Of a stretch of 64,000 bases of DNA, positions 1 to 11,691 are shown piece by piece. Every line of letters begins with the position of its first letter. The first letter of the stretch is position 1. Position numbers and translations under genes: made by a program. Under the pieces are notes generated by a model. That model saw only the letters and a program-made list of their open reading frames with translations, was not told where the DNA came from and did no database searches. Source of the stretch: Akanthomyces muscarius (Eukaryota > Ascomycota > Sordariomycetes > Hypocreales > Cordycipitaceae); contig NC_079245.1 in NCBI RefSeq assembly GCF_028009165.1, positions 3,782,001 through 3,846,000 on the forward strand, written 5' to 3'.

Positions 1-1
1 A

Positions 2-410
2 TTTCGTTCACTCTGCAGACCCGATATTGCAGACCTTGCCGGGCCATATGTTGACCAAATTTCCTGGGATACTCGATTGCTGCTGGTTCGTTTCCTGCTC
101 GAACAGGGAACGTGTAAATATGAACATGAGTCTCGAATAAAAGGCAAAGAGCTGAATCGGCAGGAGCAGCTTGCGAGCCAGATTCAGCAAAACAAGCTGC
201 TGATGGACTCAATATCCGATGTGGATGAGGCCGAGCAACAGTATTGGAACAAGGTCAGCGTCTTATGCGAAAGATATGTACTAGAGGCACAAGGTGGGAA
301 GGTCACCCGTGGGTTCTTCTCCAGGTTTAGAGGCGTTAAAGAGAGATTTAGGCAAAGCAGCTAAGAAGGCCAAAGTAGATTATTCTAAAGCGATTCTTGA
401 GAAGAAGTAA
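2..410 (+). pseudogene. 3' end of a broken gene of unknown family
   Basis: Only the C-terminal part is inside the window. Frame 2 is open from the left edge and ends at a TAA at 362-364, but its last residues look unnatural. If one base is restored near 310-320, reading continues in frame 3 through GLEALKRDLGKAAKKAKVDY to a TAA at 408-410, giving a natural Lys-rich helical tail. So I see a single-base frameshift close to the 3' end. The visible part is charged and probably helical (a run like SDVDEAEQQYWNKVSVLCER), without signal peptide or membrane segment. The tail vaguely resembles C-termini of fungal HNH-endonuclease-domain proteins, but the diagnostic part is outside the window, so no function is assigned. 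The final codons and stop are duplicated downstream by a tandem repeat. Confidence 0.45.
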
Positions 411-478
411 ATGGTTATTATAAGAAGTAGTTTTGAGAAGAAGTAAATGGTTATTATAAGAAGTAGTTTTGAGAATAA
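397..478. repeat. 36-bp tandem duplication, about 2.2 copies
   Basis: The unit beginning TTGAGAAGAAGTAAATGG at 397 recurs at 433 with period 36, and a partial third copy follows from 469. The unit includes the last codons and the TAA stop of the broken gene just upstream, so the duplication arose across the gene's 3' end. Confidence 0.85.
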
Positions 479-1691
479 GGCGATGATCAAGTTATTCTCT
501 AAATTTAGAGTGTAATCGAGTCCCCTGTTCAGTTTTAGCGACTATGTCACACTAAACGGTATCTGCCTTTCAACTGCCAAGATTGCAGATTAATTCAGAG
601 AGATTTTTACCATTCAGCTCCAGGCGATATAAGCAGCTATATGTGTCCAAGAACAGAGACGTATTGGCACACGAGTGCCACAGTGACTCATGGCGTTTCC
701 ACAAGCTGGCACCAAATAGTCAAGGAATCCGGCAGGCAAAATACACCACCACGGGAGCCGTGTATAATCGAGCGCCGTACGTCAGTCGAGTATTTAGAGC
801 AGCCCAGTCGTTAGGTACGCAATGGGTGTGACGGGCGCGCTTGCAAGACCCAGCTGTCCTACACCATCGCGCAAATACCCGCTACCACGCCACAATCACA
901 AATGTCCCGTTGTGCATGCTTGCTTGGACAAGCAGAGCCAAGACATTTCAAATCAACATCAGACGTTCACATTGTCTTTATCCGTCCGATCGGAGACGAG
1001 ATGACTGCTAGGTAAGGCAACCAGGAAAAATAGAAAATCACGTCGGAATTTACAGCGGCCTTGCCGTTGCATTACAGTGGGCTTGAGTGGGCGATGGCGG
1101 TTTTACAGCGCCTGGTTGGCCGAATTGGCCCCTGTAACCCACCCCAGGCCGCTCTTAGTGCCAGCATTTCCGGCTGGCTTTCCGGGCCTCGCCTCGACCC
1201 CGAAGCATCGCCGACAAGCACACGACAATGTGCAGCAGGCCCAATGTGAAGCCCTTCCCTTGCGGCCCGTCCATGTCTTTCCAGGATTAGAGAGGGCTTC
1301 TCCTTTGTGCTTTGTTTGTCTCGTCCAACGCTTCTGTGCATCACGGCCAAGCCTGCCGCGGAAATGGTTGCGTCAGTGAACTAGTTACCAGTAGGTAGTT
1401 ATTAATCGGTCAGTTGGTAATTAGTTCCTCTAGCCCGCTCGCCCGGCGTTCGGAGACGTGGGTCTCGTGGCCAAGGTCCAGCATCGTCCCTCCCGTTTGT
1501 CGTGCTTGCGCCCTTGTTTGATCCGGAGGCAGCAATACAGAATCTTCGTCCCATCTGCAATTTGCTTCATAAAGGCCTCGAGTCCGTCAAGCTGCGGTGC
1601 TATCCCAGAGGCTCTGCAGTGACTCCCCACCATCCGCATACTCGACCTCTGCTGCCCTCCCCAGAGTGCCCCATCTTGCGGCGCCGTCACC
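479..1691. other. intergenic, no gene recognised
   Basis: Several short open frames overlap on both strands but none shows a family resemblance or convincing splice structure. The last 200 bp or so are pyrimidine-rich and probably hold the promoter and 5' leader of the HPP gene. Confidence 0.5.
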
Positions 1692-2687
1692 ATGCCTCGA
1701 CCGACTTCCCATCACGCGTGGAACTTTGACATTGATCGCTTCCTCAATCCCATTGTCCCCTCGCCGCCATGGAATCATATACCGTATCCCGTCGCCTATT
1801 TCCTGGGCTATCGCAAGACCAAGCCCGTCAACACGGGTAACCTGATGCCCACATTTTGGGCATTTATCGGCATCTTTTGCGCCATCACCATTATCCAGGT
1901 CGTCTCCAAGCACGTTCCTGCCTTTGAGAGCCACCATGTGCCAGCCATTGTTGGATCTTTTGTAAGTCGTTGGGGCATTCTCGTCCCGGGTCCTCGCCCC
2001 TCGGCCGTCCGCATATCCGCTAACCAACGTCACCAGGGCGCCACCGCTGTCCTCGAATTCTACGCCATAGAGTCTCCGCTCGCGCAGCCTCGCAATACGT
2101 TCTTCGGCCAGGTGCTGGCGGCCGTCATTGGCGTCTCTGTTGCCAAGCTGTTTCTCCTCAGCGACAACTTCGACGGCATTCAGTACCTCGGCGGCGCTCT
2201 AGCCTGCGCCGCCACCACCTCCCTCATGGCCCTCACCAAGACAGTCCACCCGCCCGCCGGCGCCACCGCCCTTCTTGCCGTCGTCGACAACCGCCTCCTC
2301 GCCATTGGTTGGTTCCTCATTCCCGTCATGATCCTTGGCTGTGGCCTCATGATGAGCGTCGCTCTCATCATCAACAATATTGAGCGCCGCTACCCCGTCT
2401 ACTGGTGGACCCCCGAGTCGCTGCACGCCAAGAAGCCCATCCTGCATCGGTCCAAGGAGGACGACCTCGAGAGCGTGCCCGCCAGCGCGGCGACCACTAA
2501 CGAATCCAGGCCAGTGCCCGAAACGGCGAATGACACAGCGCCCGCGGTTGGGGCTCTCGAGGTTTCGCATCGCAAGCATGACAGTAACGAAGTCATCATT
2601 CGCCCCGGCGATGTATTGGTGCCGCACGACATGTTTCTGACGCAGGAGGAAGCCCAGCTGCTCGAGACGCTTAGCAGACGCTTATAG
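1692..2687 (+). CDS. HPP family integral membrane protein
   Basis: Two exons, 1692-1961 and 2037-2687, give about 306 residues. The 75-bp intron (GTAAGT donor, CTAAC branch at 2020, CAG acceptor) is a multiple of three with no stop, so an unspliced reading also stays open. Splicing joins GSF to GATAVLEFYAIESPLAQPRN, the conserved HPP core. HPP proteins carry a short His-Pro-Pro motif, seen here in KTVHPPAGATALL, and span the membrane about four times. Hydrophobic stretches fit this at roughly residues 50-70, 110-130, 140-165 and 175-200. A soluble C-terminal tail of about 100 residues is rich in Ser, Ala and acidic residues. Bacterial and plastid members have been linked to nitrite transport; the role of fungal members is not established. 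The ATG at 1692 is the first in frame and begins MPRPTSHHAWNFDIDRFLNP, typical of fungal members. Confidence 0.9.
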   Translation: MPRPTSHHAWNFDIDRFLNPIVPSPPWNHIPYPVAYFLGYRKTKPVNTGNLMPTFWAFIGIFCAITIIQVVSKHVPAFESHHVPAIVGSFVSRWGILVPGPRPSAVRISANQRHQGATAVLEFYAIESPLAQPRNTFFGQVLAAVIGVSVAKLFLLSDNFDGIQYLGGALACAATTSLMALTKTVHPPAGATALLAVVDNRLLAIGWFLIPVMILGCGLMMSVALIINNIERRYPVYWWTPESLHAKKPILHRSKEDDLESVPASAATTNESRPVPETANDTAPAVGALEVSHRKHDSNEVIIRPGDVLVPHDMFLTQEEAQLLETLSRRL

Positions 2688-3700
2688 GCCATGCAGACGT
2701 TGAAAGCTGAATGGGCAAGCATGGCGATGATGACGAGGATACTCAAATTTGCGTTATCTGGTGATCTCTTACTTTAATATATACCCGCATCCCATTTTCT
2801 TATCAAGGTAGTCTGGTGCCACTTTCTGTATCGCCGTGCATGCCTTATCGCGAGTCGCGTCGATCGGCCCTGCGCATGCTTATCTTGAACCCCACGCAAG
2901 CCTTGGCCGTGTCTCATTGGTAGCCATGCAGCCACACTTGCACATGTCAAATAATAAAATTTCATCCCATCTTTCTTCAGAATTCTTAGAATTTGTGAAA
3001 ACTGTGCGACCGTTGAGTCTGGACGCAACCACGATGCGGGAGGCGCCCGGCAGCCGTCGAACTCTAGTCCCTGCATGCGATCGTCAGTCTGCTAGTTGTC
3101 CGACTATGGGAGTCACAGAAAGATGCAACAGTACTTGGGTTACTGAACTCTCTACTTTAGATTGGCGGCAAACGGAGTGGTGCAGAAGTTTATAGCAAAG
3201 GCTCAGTCGTCTGTAAAACACGGCTTGCAAAAGGAGGCTGGCTTGGAAGCCAGCAAAGTAAACTTTGCGCTGTTGGCCCATACGCCCAACAGATAACCTT
3301 TCTTTGTCTAAAAAGAAAGAAAACTCCCCAAGAACTGCTAAATTTTTGGCATAATTTTGCATGCTTGGTACGATAGACTGAAACACCCTGGTATCTTAAG
3401 AGCACTCGCCCCGTACTCATGCCTCAGCCTGAGGCCCTCACAGTGTCGCAGCAAGATTTTCACAAATTTATCGCCTCTAAATTGCACAAGATTTCCAATC
3501 CGGTGGACCAATAATCCGGGGGACCAAGAAGTTAACAAGAGCATGGGCTGCAACGGTGGCGAAAGCACAAGCTGCGGCCCATTCATGGTTGCTTCTGACA
3601 ACGTCGCAGTCAATTGCAGCTCCTACGAGATCGAGTAAAGCACGTTAATAAAACTCCGTAGGAGACAGAAAGCACGAGGAAAGAAATCCATTTCGATTTA
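2688..3700. other. intergenic, no gene recognised
   Basis: AT-richer than the HPP gene. Open frames up to about 119 codons lack any recognisable pattern. A variant (AACTCCGTA) of the nonamer discussed in the findings lies at 3652-3660, just before the DUF2828 remnant. Confidence 0.5.
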
Positions 3701-5060
3701 AGAAGACTTATGGAAAACTCACAAAGAAATACAACAGTCATAAGAAATGGCGAGCTGACAAGTATCACTACCCTAGACCATGTTGTTGATTTGTTCCACG
3801 TTATGAAAGACAACGCCACCTCGCACCTTCTAGAGCACCTAGGGAAAGTTTGGGCGGCTGGTTCTGTCACTGCTCTGCAGACCATCTTTCACGCTCGGTA
3901 CATTTATTAGAGCAAAAGCTCTCATAACATGGGTATTGGAGAGGTAGACGACAGCTGAGACGCACGGCACAATAAAAAATGTCAAGGCTTCATCATTCGC
4001 CATAAATCTGCATAAGTAAGACTTTTTCTAAAATAAAGCCAATCGCTTTTATAACTATCCTGTCAACATCGCGGTTGGGAAAGCAACCATTTCGGGGGCC
4101 GCGCTGTTGCCCACTGCTCTTCTACGCCAAATGAGGAAACACTTGTTGAAGGTATAGGCGAACTCTCTAAATCAATGATGAAATATATGTATTCCGAGGC
4201 AACCCTGCGACGCCAGATGGGCCGCATGAATGAGAAGGTTTTTCGAGGGCCAGTGGAATACCATTGTTCAGCCATGAAACAGTCTGGTAGCCTCGAGTCG
4301 TGCCTCACTGTGTGCGACGTTTCCAGGAGCATGAAGTCATCTGTATCCCGAGATGAAAGAAGCGCCTTGTATGTAGCCATCTCTCTGTCTATAACTTTTG
4401 CCGAAATTGCCAAACTACGTTTCGCGGCAACGTCATCACCTTTTCGGCAAGGCCCATGGCGGTGCGGCTCAGCTTGCGAGAACCGCCAGGGACTGGCTGA
4501 AGGACATGATTCTGGCGGATTGGAACGATACCGATTATGTTGCCGCCTTTCGTGAATTTATACTAAACGAGGCCGTGAAGAAGGAGGTTGCCCCGCCGGA
4601 CATGGTGAAGCGCGTGATTGTCTTTGCGACATGCAGTTAGATGAGGCGCAAAGCCGATCCGCTCAGCGGCAGTAGTCATTCGAGGTCATTCGGGATATGT
4701 ACACCAACGCGGAATATGAGGTGCCGAAAATTGTCTTCTGGGATCTGGTGTGTGCTTTGAACCCGCGCAAGATGCAGAAGGCGCGCGCCGACGCCGAACG
4801 GCGCGCAAGTCACTGCGGCGGACGTGGGCACAGCGCTCGTTAGCGGGTACTCGCAGGCTAGGCCGAAGCTTTTTATGGGAGACAGATCACTTACAGAAGC
4901 TTCTGAAAAGGACAATGAGAGTCTGGTTATACTGGAAGAGAAAAGTGATGGCGATGCAGTGATTTTGGCGATAAGATGGGGTGGCCAGACGATTCCACGC
5001 TCCATCATGGAAAAGGCTGTTGCCCAGTCTGCATACACTGCGTCGAAACTCTATGACTAA
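3701..5060 (+). pseudogene. degraded DUF2828 protein with vWA-like domain
   Basis: Blocks of a DUF2828 protein lie in order but in changing frames. An N-terminal block at 3710-3907 (LVDLF-like HVVDLFHVMKDNATSHLLEH, then ALQTIFHARYIY) ends at TAG 3908-3910. A block near 4057-4154 (VGKATISGAALLPTALLRQM) ends at TAG 4155-4157. The next, from 4175, holds the metal-site motif in SCLTVCDVSRSM, retaining the DxSxS pattern, followed by ISLSITFAEIAK. A fourth, at 4440-4630, contains EVAPPDMVKRVIVF. Then DMQLDEA appears in yet another frame, followed by EYEVPKIVFWDLV and, from about 4827, TALVSGYSQARPKLFM to a TGA/TAA at about 5060. Roughly 300 residues between the first two blocks are missing. I count at least five breaks. 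DUF2828 proteins are fungal and plant proteins related to TROVE/vWA folds, of unclear function. The gene is dead as read. Confidence 0.85.
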
Positions 5061-8000
5061 TTCTTGTGAATGCTAAAAAGACTAGAAGCTGAATGAATTA
5101 ATTTGTACTGCATATCTTGTTATGTCTAGGTAGTGTCTGAATTGGCTGAACCAGTGTAAGAGTCTGGTGAGGAATTCCCAACGGCATAAAGGAAAGTTCT
5201 GAGAAATCGATTGCCAAGAAAAGCCAAGAAATACAGGTGTCCAAATAAGATGAATCATTCCTGGCTCAAACAGCTACAAGTAAAGATATTGGGGCGGGCA
5301 GTGTGATCTTCGAGCGTCGGGATACTCTGTTGTCTGGATCCCTTAATTTTGCATGATCCATGACCATGCTCTGGAACTGGGCCTAAGCCCGGCTGAAAGA
5401 GACAGCAAAGCAGCATAAAAAAAAAGGAGAAACTGTGGACAGAAGAAAGTTTGTCACCATGATTTCAGGCGTGACTGCGACCAAACGATGAAAGGGCGTC
5501 TCGTTAGGATGGCCGACCCGGTTTACCGCTCGGTCGTCAGCTGGCATGTGTAGATCGATGGTGCAAGTGTAGAGGCCAGCGTCTGCAGAGCTGCACGGCT
5601 CGTATAGTATTTCTAGATATGTGATTCGTCTAATATGTATGGTAACATACCGCTCCCGTTTGTTTTTCTTTCGGCGAATTGTTTGATCGACCTGTGTGCG
5701 ACCAGTACCGACGAGGGAGCTACGCTACTACTCCGTAGACAGTGCATGGTCTGGGATGGTGATCAAGATAGGAGGCAAGCAAGCAAGTCACTGTCTCTAG
5801 AACAATGGATAAAGGGGAAATATTGCATGTACAATGGAGGTGTCCTAGCCACACATGTGCGATAATGGGAGCCAGGGAGCGGCACAAGTTGCCGAGGCTG
5901 TGGAGATGTGCCCATGCCACCATCTCGTCCACATCTAGATAGATCAGCGGTGTTGAGGCTCAATAGATTTACTGGGTCCCCTTCTGTTGGACTCTAACCG
6001 TAAAGGGGGAAGAAGAACAAGCTCCGGCAGCTTTAGTTACACTAGAAACGAAACTTGGACAGCTCTGTTACACCAGAAGCTTTTACTGCCGGCTTTCGCT
6101 CGGGTGGCGTCGGGTGACATTTTAGACTTTATGCAACACAGATCCGTTCCCACAATGCACGATTTGATTAGCTACCCGCATTTCCCAGTTGCTTGCTGCG
6201 AGCTGACGTGTACAGGACCAGGCTGAGCTTGAAACGAATTGCAAAAAGCGATTGGATCCATGACGGTGAATGGATCGCTGTGTGTTGCAGTGACTACAGT
6301 CTGTCGTGTTGATGTATCCAATGCGACTTTAATGCTTGAAGTCCAAAACACGAGCGCGCAGCCAGCTCATGCATAAGCTGAGTCACTGGATGAAGCTCCG
6401 GCAAAACGTGTTGACTGACTGTCCATTTCCTTGTTTTCATGGCAGCACCAAACGTCAATTCAAGACATGCGGGTCAAACATTGGCTGTCCTTACGGCCCG
6501 GGAGCCGTAGCGTGCCTGGCTTTATTGCCGGAAGGGGGTCGTGTCAAGCGTAAAGCAAGGAACTTTACGACTGGCCTGCGCGAACAAGAGAAAAAGGCAA
6601 TACCGAGACGAATAAGAAAAATAAAAAAACGTGGTCTGAACAGGGGTGTGTAGGTTGGAGGAGCCGCAAAGTGGTACCAAAAATAAATTGGCTTTTTCTC
6701 GCGAATACCTAAAAGGGTATACCGAGCTTCCGGCCCCATCAATCCGATAACAAGACGGGTCCCTGGTGAGGGACTCGAGAATCGAGAAAACTTGGGAGGA
6801 ATATATGAAAGTCTTTTGAGGTTTTTTCATATTAATCTTTGACCGCTTCTCGAGAGAATTTAGCATTTTGACGAATTGCTTTTGAGAGATGCGATTGTCG
6901 GTGCTTCTCTCGTCAAAGAGCCAATCTTGAATTGGAAGTACTCAGTAGCCAGCCAGGACAGCAAATCACGATTGCTTGCAAAGTTGCATTCGGTCCTTCA
7001 GCAAAATCCACGACGGAATCCCGGCACGTATCCAGTTTTAAGGGCTGGATATGCGCCCAATCACGTAGCATATGTTGCGCTGCTGTGCATTAGGGTCGTG
7101 GTGGCTCAGCCAATCGGTGTCAGGGACACCGATGAGTCCGGCGTGCATTGGAGACGGCCGAGTGAGTGCTCCTCAACCCCGCTAGAGATGTTGCAGTCAC
7201 GATATCTGATGAGCTGGCTGGCAAGCTGGCATCTATTATCCGTCTCCGCCGCAACATATCGAGACCAGGGCAGGGGTATAGAGGATAGTTAGGGCCCGAG
7301 ATTGAATGTAGGGCAGAGCTGGCAGTCGTCCCACGGGCCAAGATTAAACAGCAAGATTTTCATGCTGTTTTGTTTCCGCAGTCTATTTCAAAATGAGTTT
7401 TGAGCCGCCACCGACGGCGCCGCGTTTGTACCAGTAGGCACCAGCTGCCGTCGGGGTACCCGCTGAGTAAAGGACCAATCGCCGTGCTGTTGTTTTGCAA
7501 CGCATACTGTTATCGTGTTGCATTGATACTAGGTACATCTGGAACATCATCGGCGCCCGTAAAAGCAGGTGTTATAACTAAGCTACCGCGACGCACCGGC
7601 AAGGTGGTGAGTGCCACCCACCATTGAAAGCTATTTTGACGCTACCCAGATTCAATGAATCACAGAACAGGGGGCTAGAAATAATCACTAATGAATAAAA
7701 ATAAAAAGCGCGTCGTGACTTGTCACCCATGGACTGCCGAGTCCCAGGCAACACGTTCTACATGCGTTGGTGCCAAGCTGATGGCAGACCACGTCAACTC
7801 CAACTTGCTAGAGAAGCGATAATAATGACGACTATTGCTGCAACCCTGAGGCCAAAACTCAAGTTCTAGACTTTCGACTTGTCATTTGGCTTGTAGTTGG
7901 TGAGACACCATTTTGACGGGCGGCGCAGTGTTTGGGAGTGTCTCAATCACGTGTCTCTGGCTGGCACTGAAGCTTGCCTAGGCGGACGCCTCCCAGTGGC

Positions 8001-8970
8001 TGGGCGCCAGTCAGAGTGGCAACTCACCAACAGCACTGGCATTTGAATTTTTCCCGAGGGCGCCAAGCGGCCTTTGCGCAGCGTGTGTCCGACCCGTCAG
8101 TAACGATGAAAATTTACCCTGTGATAATATTCTGACCCGGCTCCCAGGAAAGCGTTTGCAGCGCCTCAGCACAGATATGCAAACAGGACAGGATGAGGGG
8201 CTGTGGGAGAGGAGCTCATCTGCCAACCGTTGCCATCAGCAAGGAAGGGTCATTTCGCCACCGAGAAAGCCTCCCGGGTCCTCGTAGTGGACATGATGCT
8301 ACACATATCCGCTCTTTAGACTCCTCTATCTCGCGCAAGGCCGGATGTTGCGGGTTTAGTCCACCGTGACGGGCGGCGTGGTGGAGTCGTCCGGCCGGGT
8401 GCCGCGATTGAAGTGACCACCACGTTCGCGGAAAACAAGCAGACGAAAAAAAAACCAGAGTTGAAGCCCACTATTCCGCTATCAACGACTCGCCCCCTCG
8501 TCCAATTGGGCCGCCAGTAGACACCACCTTTGGTTGCTGCTCCGGATACGCCATTTATTAGGCTTTGGTTGAACCCACAAGCACCAGGCACAACCGATAA
8601 TGGCAAAACCTGCGGAAAAGATGGAACCGGCGAGGCAGTGTACTGGTCGTCGTTTGGCAGAGGAGACGAGAAAACTTTTTGGGTCCCTAGCTCGCCATGG
8701 GCTCGTCATGGCATGCTCTTGGTCCCAGAGACCCCACCGCTCTGCGACTCTGCGACACGGCCGCCCGCCAGTGTTATGCTTTCTCGATCCTGCTCCGGAC
8801 ACTTCTTTGCGACCCGATTTTCTTGTCTTTAGCTAAGCTTTCTAGCTATGGTCGGGACTCTGCTCCCTTCCTCTTCATCGTGTCACCTTCTGGCTCTCTT
8901 TAACTCTTTCTTGCCAGAGGGTGAAACCTTGTCTTAGCTGCAAGAATCACCAACACTAGCGTCAACGATC
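5061..8970. other. gene-poor intergenic stretch of 3.9 kb
   Basis: I see no coding region I can support. Frames of 95 to 138 codons at 6336-6653, 6522-6866 and 6876-7292 overlap other frames and show no family pattern. One exact TACTCCGTA lies at 5729-5737. The final 150 bp (about 8820-8960) is a C/T-rich leader typical of the region upstream of a well-expressed fungal gene. Confidence 0.5.
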
Positions 8971-11691
8971 ATGGCGACACCACCGTTTAATGATGGTAAC
9001 AGCCGCCTGCCAGCTCCTGATGATGGCCTCTCTTCTGGCCGCAAGGGTAAGAAGCGTGTCGGCTGGCATTCCGCCAGCGACAGCCTTGGTGCTTCTTCCT
9101 CCAAGGACGCTGCCGCGTCACCTCGTGATGAGATCTCTAATCTTTCCACGCCTTCCGTGCGAGGGATGCCACAGACTGGAGAGCCAGACGCTCTTGAGCT
9201 CACCATTGCGTTGACCAAAATTCTCTCCGAAGAGGGACAGCAACGGTCTCCCGATGTTCAAACCCCAAAGGATGCCGGTCTTCACTACAGCGACACCTCC
9301 CCCCATGGCACGGCTGCACAGACTCCAAACCTTCTGCGGCCTCCCAGACCAGTCCTACGTCGCAACACTAGCTACGACGCCCCCAAGGAACGCGAGGAAG
9401 CAGACATGGCAGAGCAAAAGGCAAGTCAGCGTCAGGTCCGCTCCATGACGGACGCACGGCACCGCGCCGATCGGCTGGCCATGTCTGTGGGAGGGTACTC
9501 TACTCCTGTGTCTAGGCGCAACTCGGGTGAGCTCAGCGCTGCATTCCAGCCTCTACTCGAGGACGCAGGTGATGGAGACGAGTGGCTGGGTCATGACGAT
9601 ATCAAGACTCCTCCTGGCACTTCCCATATCAGACACCGCACCCCGCACTCATCTCAACCACAAGCCACAGACAATCATAATGTCGCAGAGTCCCTAGTGC
9701 TGTCTCATGCCATGAAAGCCAACAAGCCTGACTTCTTCCATCGTCACCATAAGTCTACAAGCTCTGGCACTTCCACACCCATCACAACCGATGCCCAAGA
9801 CTATGTGCCTCGCCCAACAAAATATCGCGGCGGTATCCTATCGTCACTGCTAAAGCTCTATCAAGATGATAGAGGACAGAACACGAGCGCTCCAGGCACC
9901 GAATTCAACTCTACCGCAACAACTCCCGTCATGTCGCCTCGCAACTCACCACCTAGCTCGAGGCGCCCATCTACCGCAGGAAGCAGCCGATCGCGACCCA
10001 CCAGTGGCTTGTTTTCCTATCACAAATCGCAGTCGTCGACTTCTTCACTGGCTCTGACCGAACTGCTCAAGTCGTCCTCCATGCTCGCAGTCCCTGTATC
10101 CCGGCAAATATCCGACCAATGGGACCACAAGATTAAGAAGGAAAAGTCGGCCAAACCGAAGAAGGAGCAGCACCGCATTACCGTTCACATTGCAGGCATC
10201 ATTGCCCGTCATCGATATCTCATGAAGCTATGTCGGGCTCTGATGATGTATGGCGCCCCTACCCATCGACTCGAAGAGTACATGACCATGTCGGCTCGCG
10301 TCCTCGAAATCGAAAGCCAGTTTCTGTATCTGCCGTCATGCATGATCATTTCCTTCGATGACAGCTCCACGCACACAACCGAAGTCAAGCTTGTCCGTGT
10401 GCCGCAGGGAATTGACCTGGGCAAGCTACGCGATGTTCACAACATTTACAAGCACGTTGTTCACGACAAGCTCGGCGTAGAGGACGCAACAAAGGAGCTT
10501 GATGAGGTCATTAACCGCGACACCAAGTTCCCCGTCTGGTTCCGAATTATCATGTACGGCGTTGCATCCGCCAGTGTCGCTCCATTCGCTTTCGAGGGCC
10601 GTTTCATCGACTTGCCGTGTGCGTTCATCCTCGGATGCATCGTCGGCATTCTTCAGTTGGTCTTTGCGCCAAGTAACGAGCTATACGCCCACGTCTTCGA
10701 AGTTTCAGCCTCCATTATCACCTCTTTCATTGCCCGAGGCTTCGGCTCTATTAACAATGGACAACTCTTTTGCTTTTCCGCTCTAGCGCAGAGCAGTATC
10801 GCCCTCATTCTCCCGGGCTATATCGTGCTGTGTAGTTCACTGGAGTTGCAGAGCCACAACCTTGTGGCTGGTAGTGTCCGCATGGTTTATGCACTCATCT
10901 ACACCCTATTCCTCGGATATGGAATCACAATTGGGGCTACTCTCTACGGTATGATGGATTCGAATGCCGCCAGCGAGACACATTGCTCCGAGCCCCTCCA
11001 CCGCGGGTGGTACATGTTATTTGTGCCTTGCTTCACGCTATGCTTGTGCATCGTGAACCAGGCCAAGTGGAGGCAGATACCCGCCATGCTTGTCATGGCT
11101 GTCGCAGGTTATGCTGTTAATAGCTACACCAGTCTTTACTTCAAGGGCAATGGACAAATCTCCAACATGCTGGGTGCCCTGACTGTCGGTATCCTGGCCA
11201 ACCTGTACTCGCGCCTTGGCCGACATGCGGATACCTTGTGGCTTGACTTTAACGATTGGTGGAGGAAGAACGTCACGCGTCGCTACTTTTCCAAGCGCAG
11301 CAACAGGTCCAACACTTGGACAGGATCCATCTCAGACACCGAATCCGCTACTGGCGACACCATTGACGAGGAAAAGCGGGAGAGTCGCCGCAAAGTCGGC
11401 TACAGCCTCGCGGCCGCGGCCATGCTGCCAGCCATCTTTGTGCAAGTTCCGTCTGGCCTTGCGGCTGGTGGCTCGCTTCTCGCCGGTATCACCTCTGCCA
11501 ACGAAGCTACTGGCAACACCACCACCACGATCGATACCTCACCGGGCAGTCTGGGAAGCATGGACAGCACGGCTTTCAATGTGCTCTTCCTTGTTATTCA
11601 GGTTGCTATTTCCATCAGTGTCGGTCTTTTCATGAGTGCACTCATTGTGTATCCACTTGGCAAGCGGCGCAGCGGTCTTTTCAGCTTCTAA
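8971..11691 (+). CDS. PRM10: PRM10-type ThrE-family membrane protein
   Basis: A single uninterrupted frame of 906 residues. Residues 1-390 are hydrophilic, Ser/Thr/Pro-rich and probably disordered. From about residue 396 (KKEQHRITVHIAGIIARHRY) comes the ThrE-like domain (formerly DUF1212), including LMMYGAPTHRLEEYMT and the small-residue membrane helices to about residue 650. A second ThrE-like half follows at about 665-780 with GWYMLFVPCFTLCLCIVNQA and GNGQISNMLGALTVG. After a charged loop near 790-815 there are two more hydrophobic segments, one ending at the C-terminus (SALIVYPLGKRRSGLFSF). This matches yeast PRM10/YJL107C-type pheromone-regulated membrane proteins, distant relatives of bacterial threonine/serine exporters. 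Transport activity in fungi is inferred, not shown. The length is normal for filamentous fungi, and the ATG at 8971 sits in a good context after a pyrimidine-rich leader. Confidence 0.92.
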   Translation: MATPPFNDGNSRLPAPDDGLSSGRKGKKRVGWHSASDSLGASSSKDAAASPRDEISNLSTPSVRGMPQTGEPDALELTIALTKILSEEGQQRSPDVQTPKDAGLHYSDTSPHGTAAQTPNLLRPPRPVLRRNTSYDAPKEREEADMAEQKASQRQVRSMTDARHRADRLAMSVGGYSTPVSRRNSGELSAAFQPLLEDAGDGDEWLGHDDIKTPPGTSHIRHRTPHSSQPQATDNHNVAESLVLSHAMKANKPDFFHRHHKSTSSGTSTPITTDAQDYVPRPTKYRGGILSSLLKLYQDDRGQNTSAPGTEFNSTATTPVMSPRNSPPSSRRPSTAGSSRSRPTSGLFSYHKSQSSTSSLALTELLKSSSMLAVPVSRQISDQWDHKIKKEKSAKPKKEQHRITVHIAGIIARHRYLMKLCRALMMYGAPTHRLEEYMTMSARVLEIESQFLYLPSCMIISFDDSSTHTTEVKLVRVPQGIDLGKLRDVHNIYKHVVHDKLGVEDATKELDEVINRDTKFPVWFRIIMYGVASASVAPFAFEGRFIDLPCAFILGCIVGILQLVFAPSNELYAHVFEVSASIITSFIARGFGSINNGQLFCFSALAQSSIALILPGYIVLCSSLELQSHNLVAGSVRMVYALIYTLFLGYGITIGATLYGMMDSNAASETHCSEPLHRGWYMLFVPCFTLCLCIVNQAKWRQIPAMLVMAVAGYAVNSYTSLYFKGNGQISNMLGALTVGILANLYSRLGRHADTLWLDFNDWWRKNVTRRYFSKRSNRSNTWTGSISDTESATGDTIDEEKRESRRKVGYSLAAAAMLPAIFVQVPSGLAAGGSLLAGITSANEATGNTTTTIDTSPGSLGSMDSTAFNVLFLVIQVAISISVGLFMSALIVYPLGKRRSGLFSF

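Noticed and set aside
6876..7292. 138-codon plus frame
   Set aside because: It starts in AT-rich sequence, shows no domain, and has no upstream promoter-like or downstream splice features.
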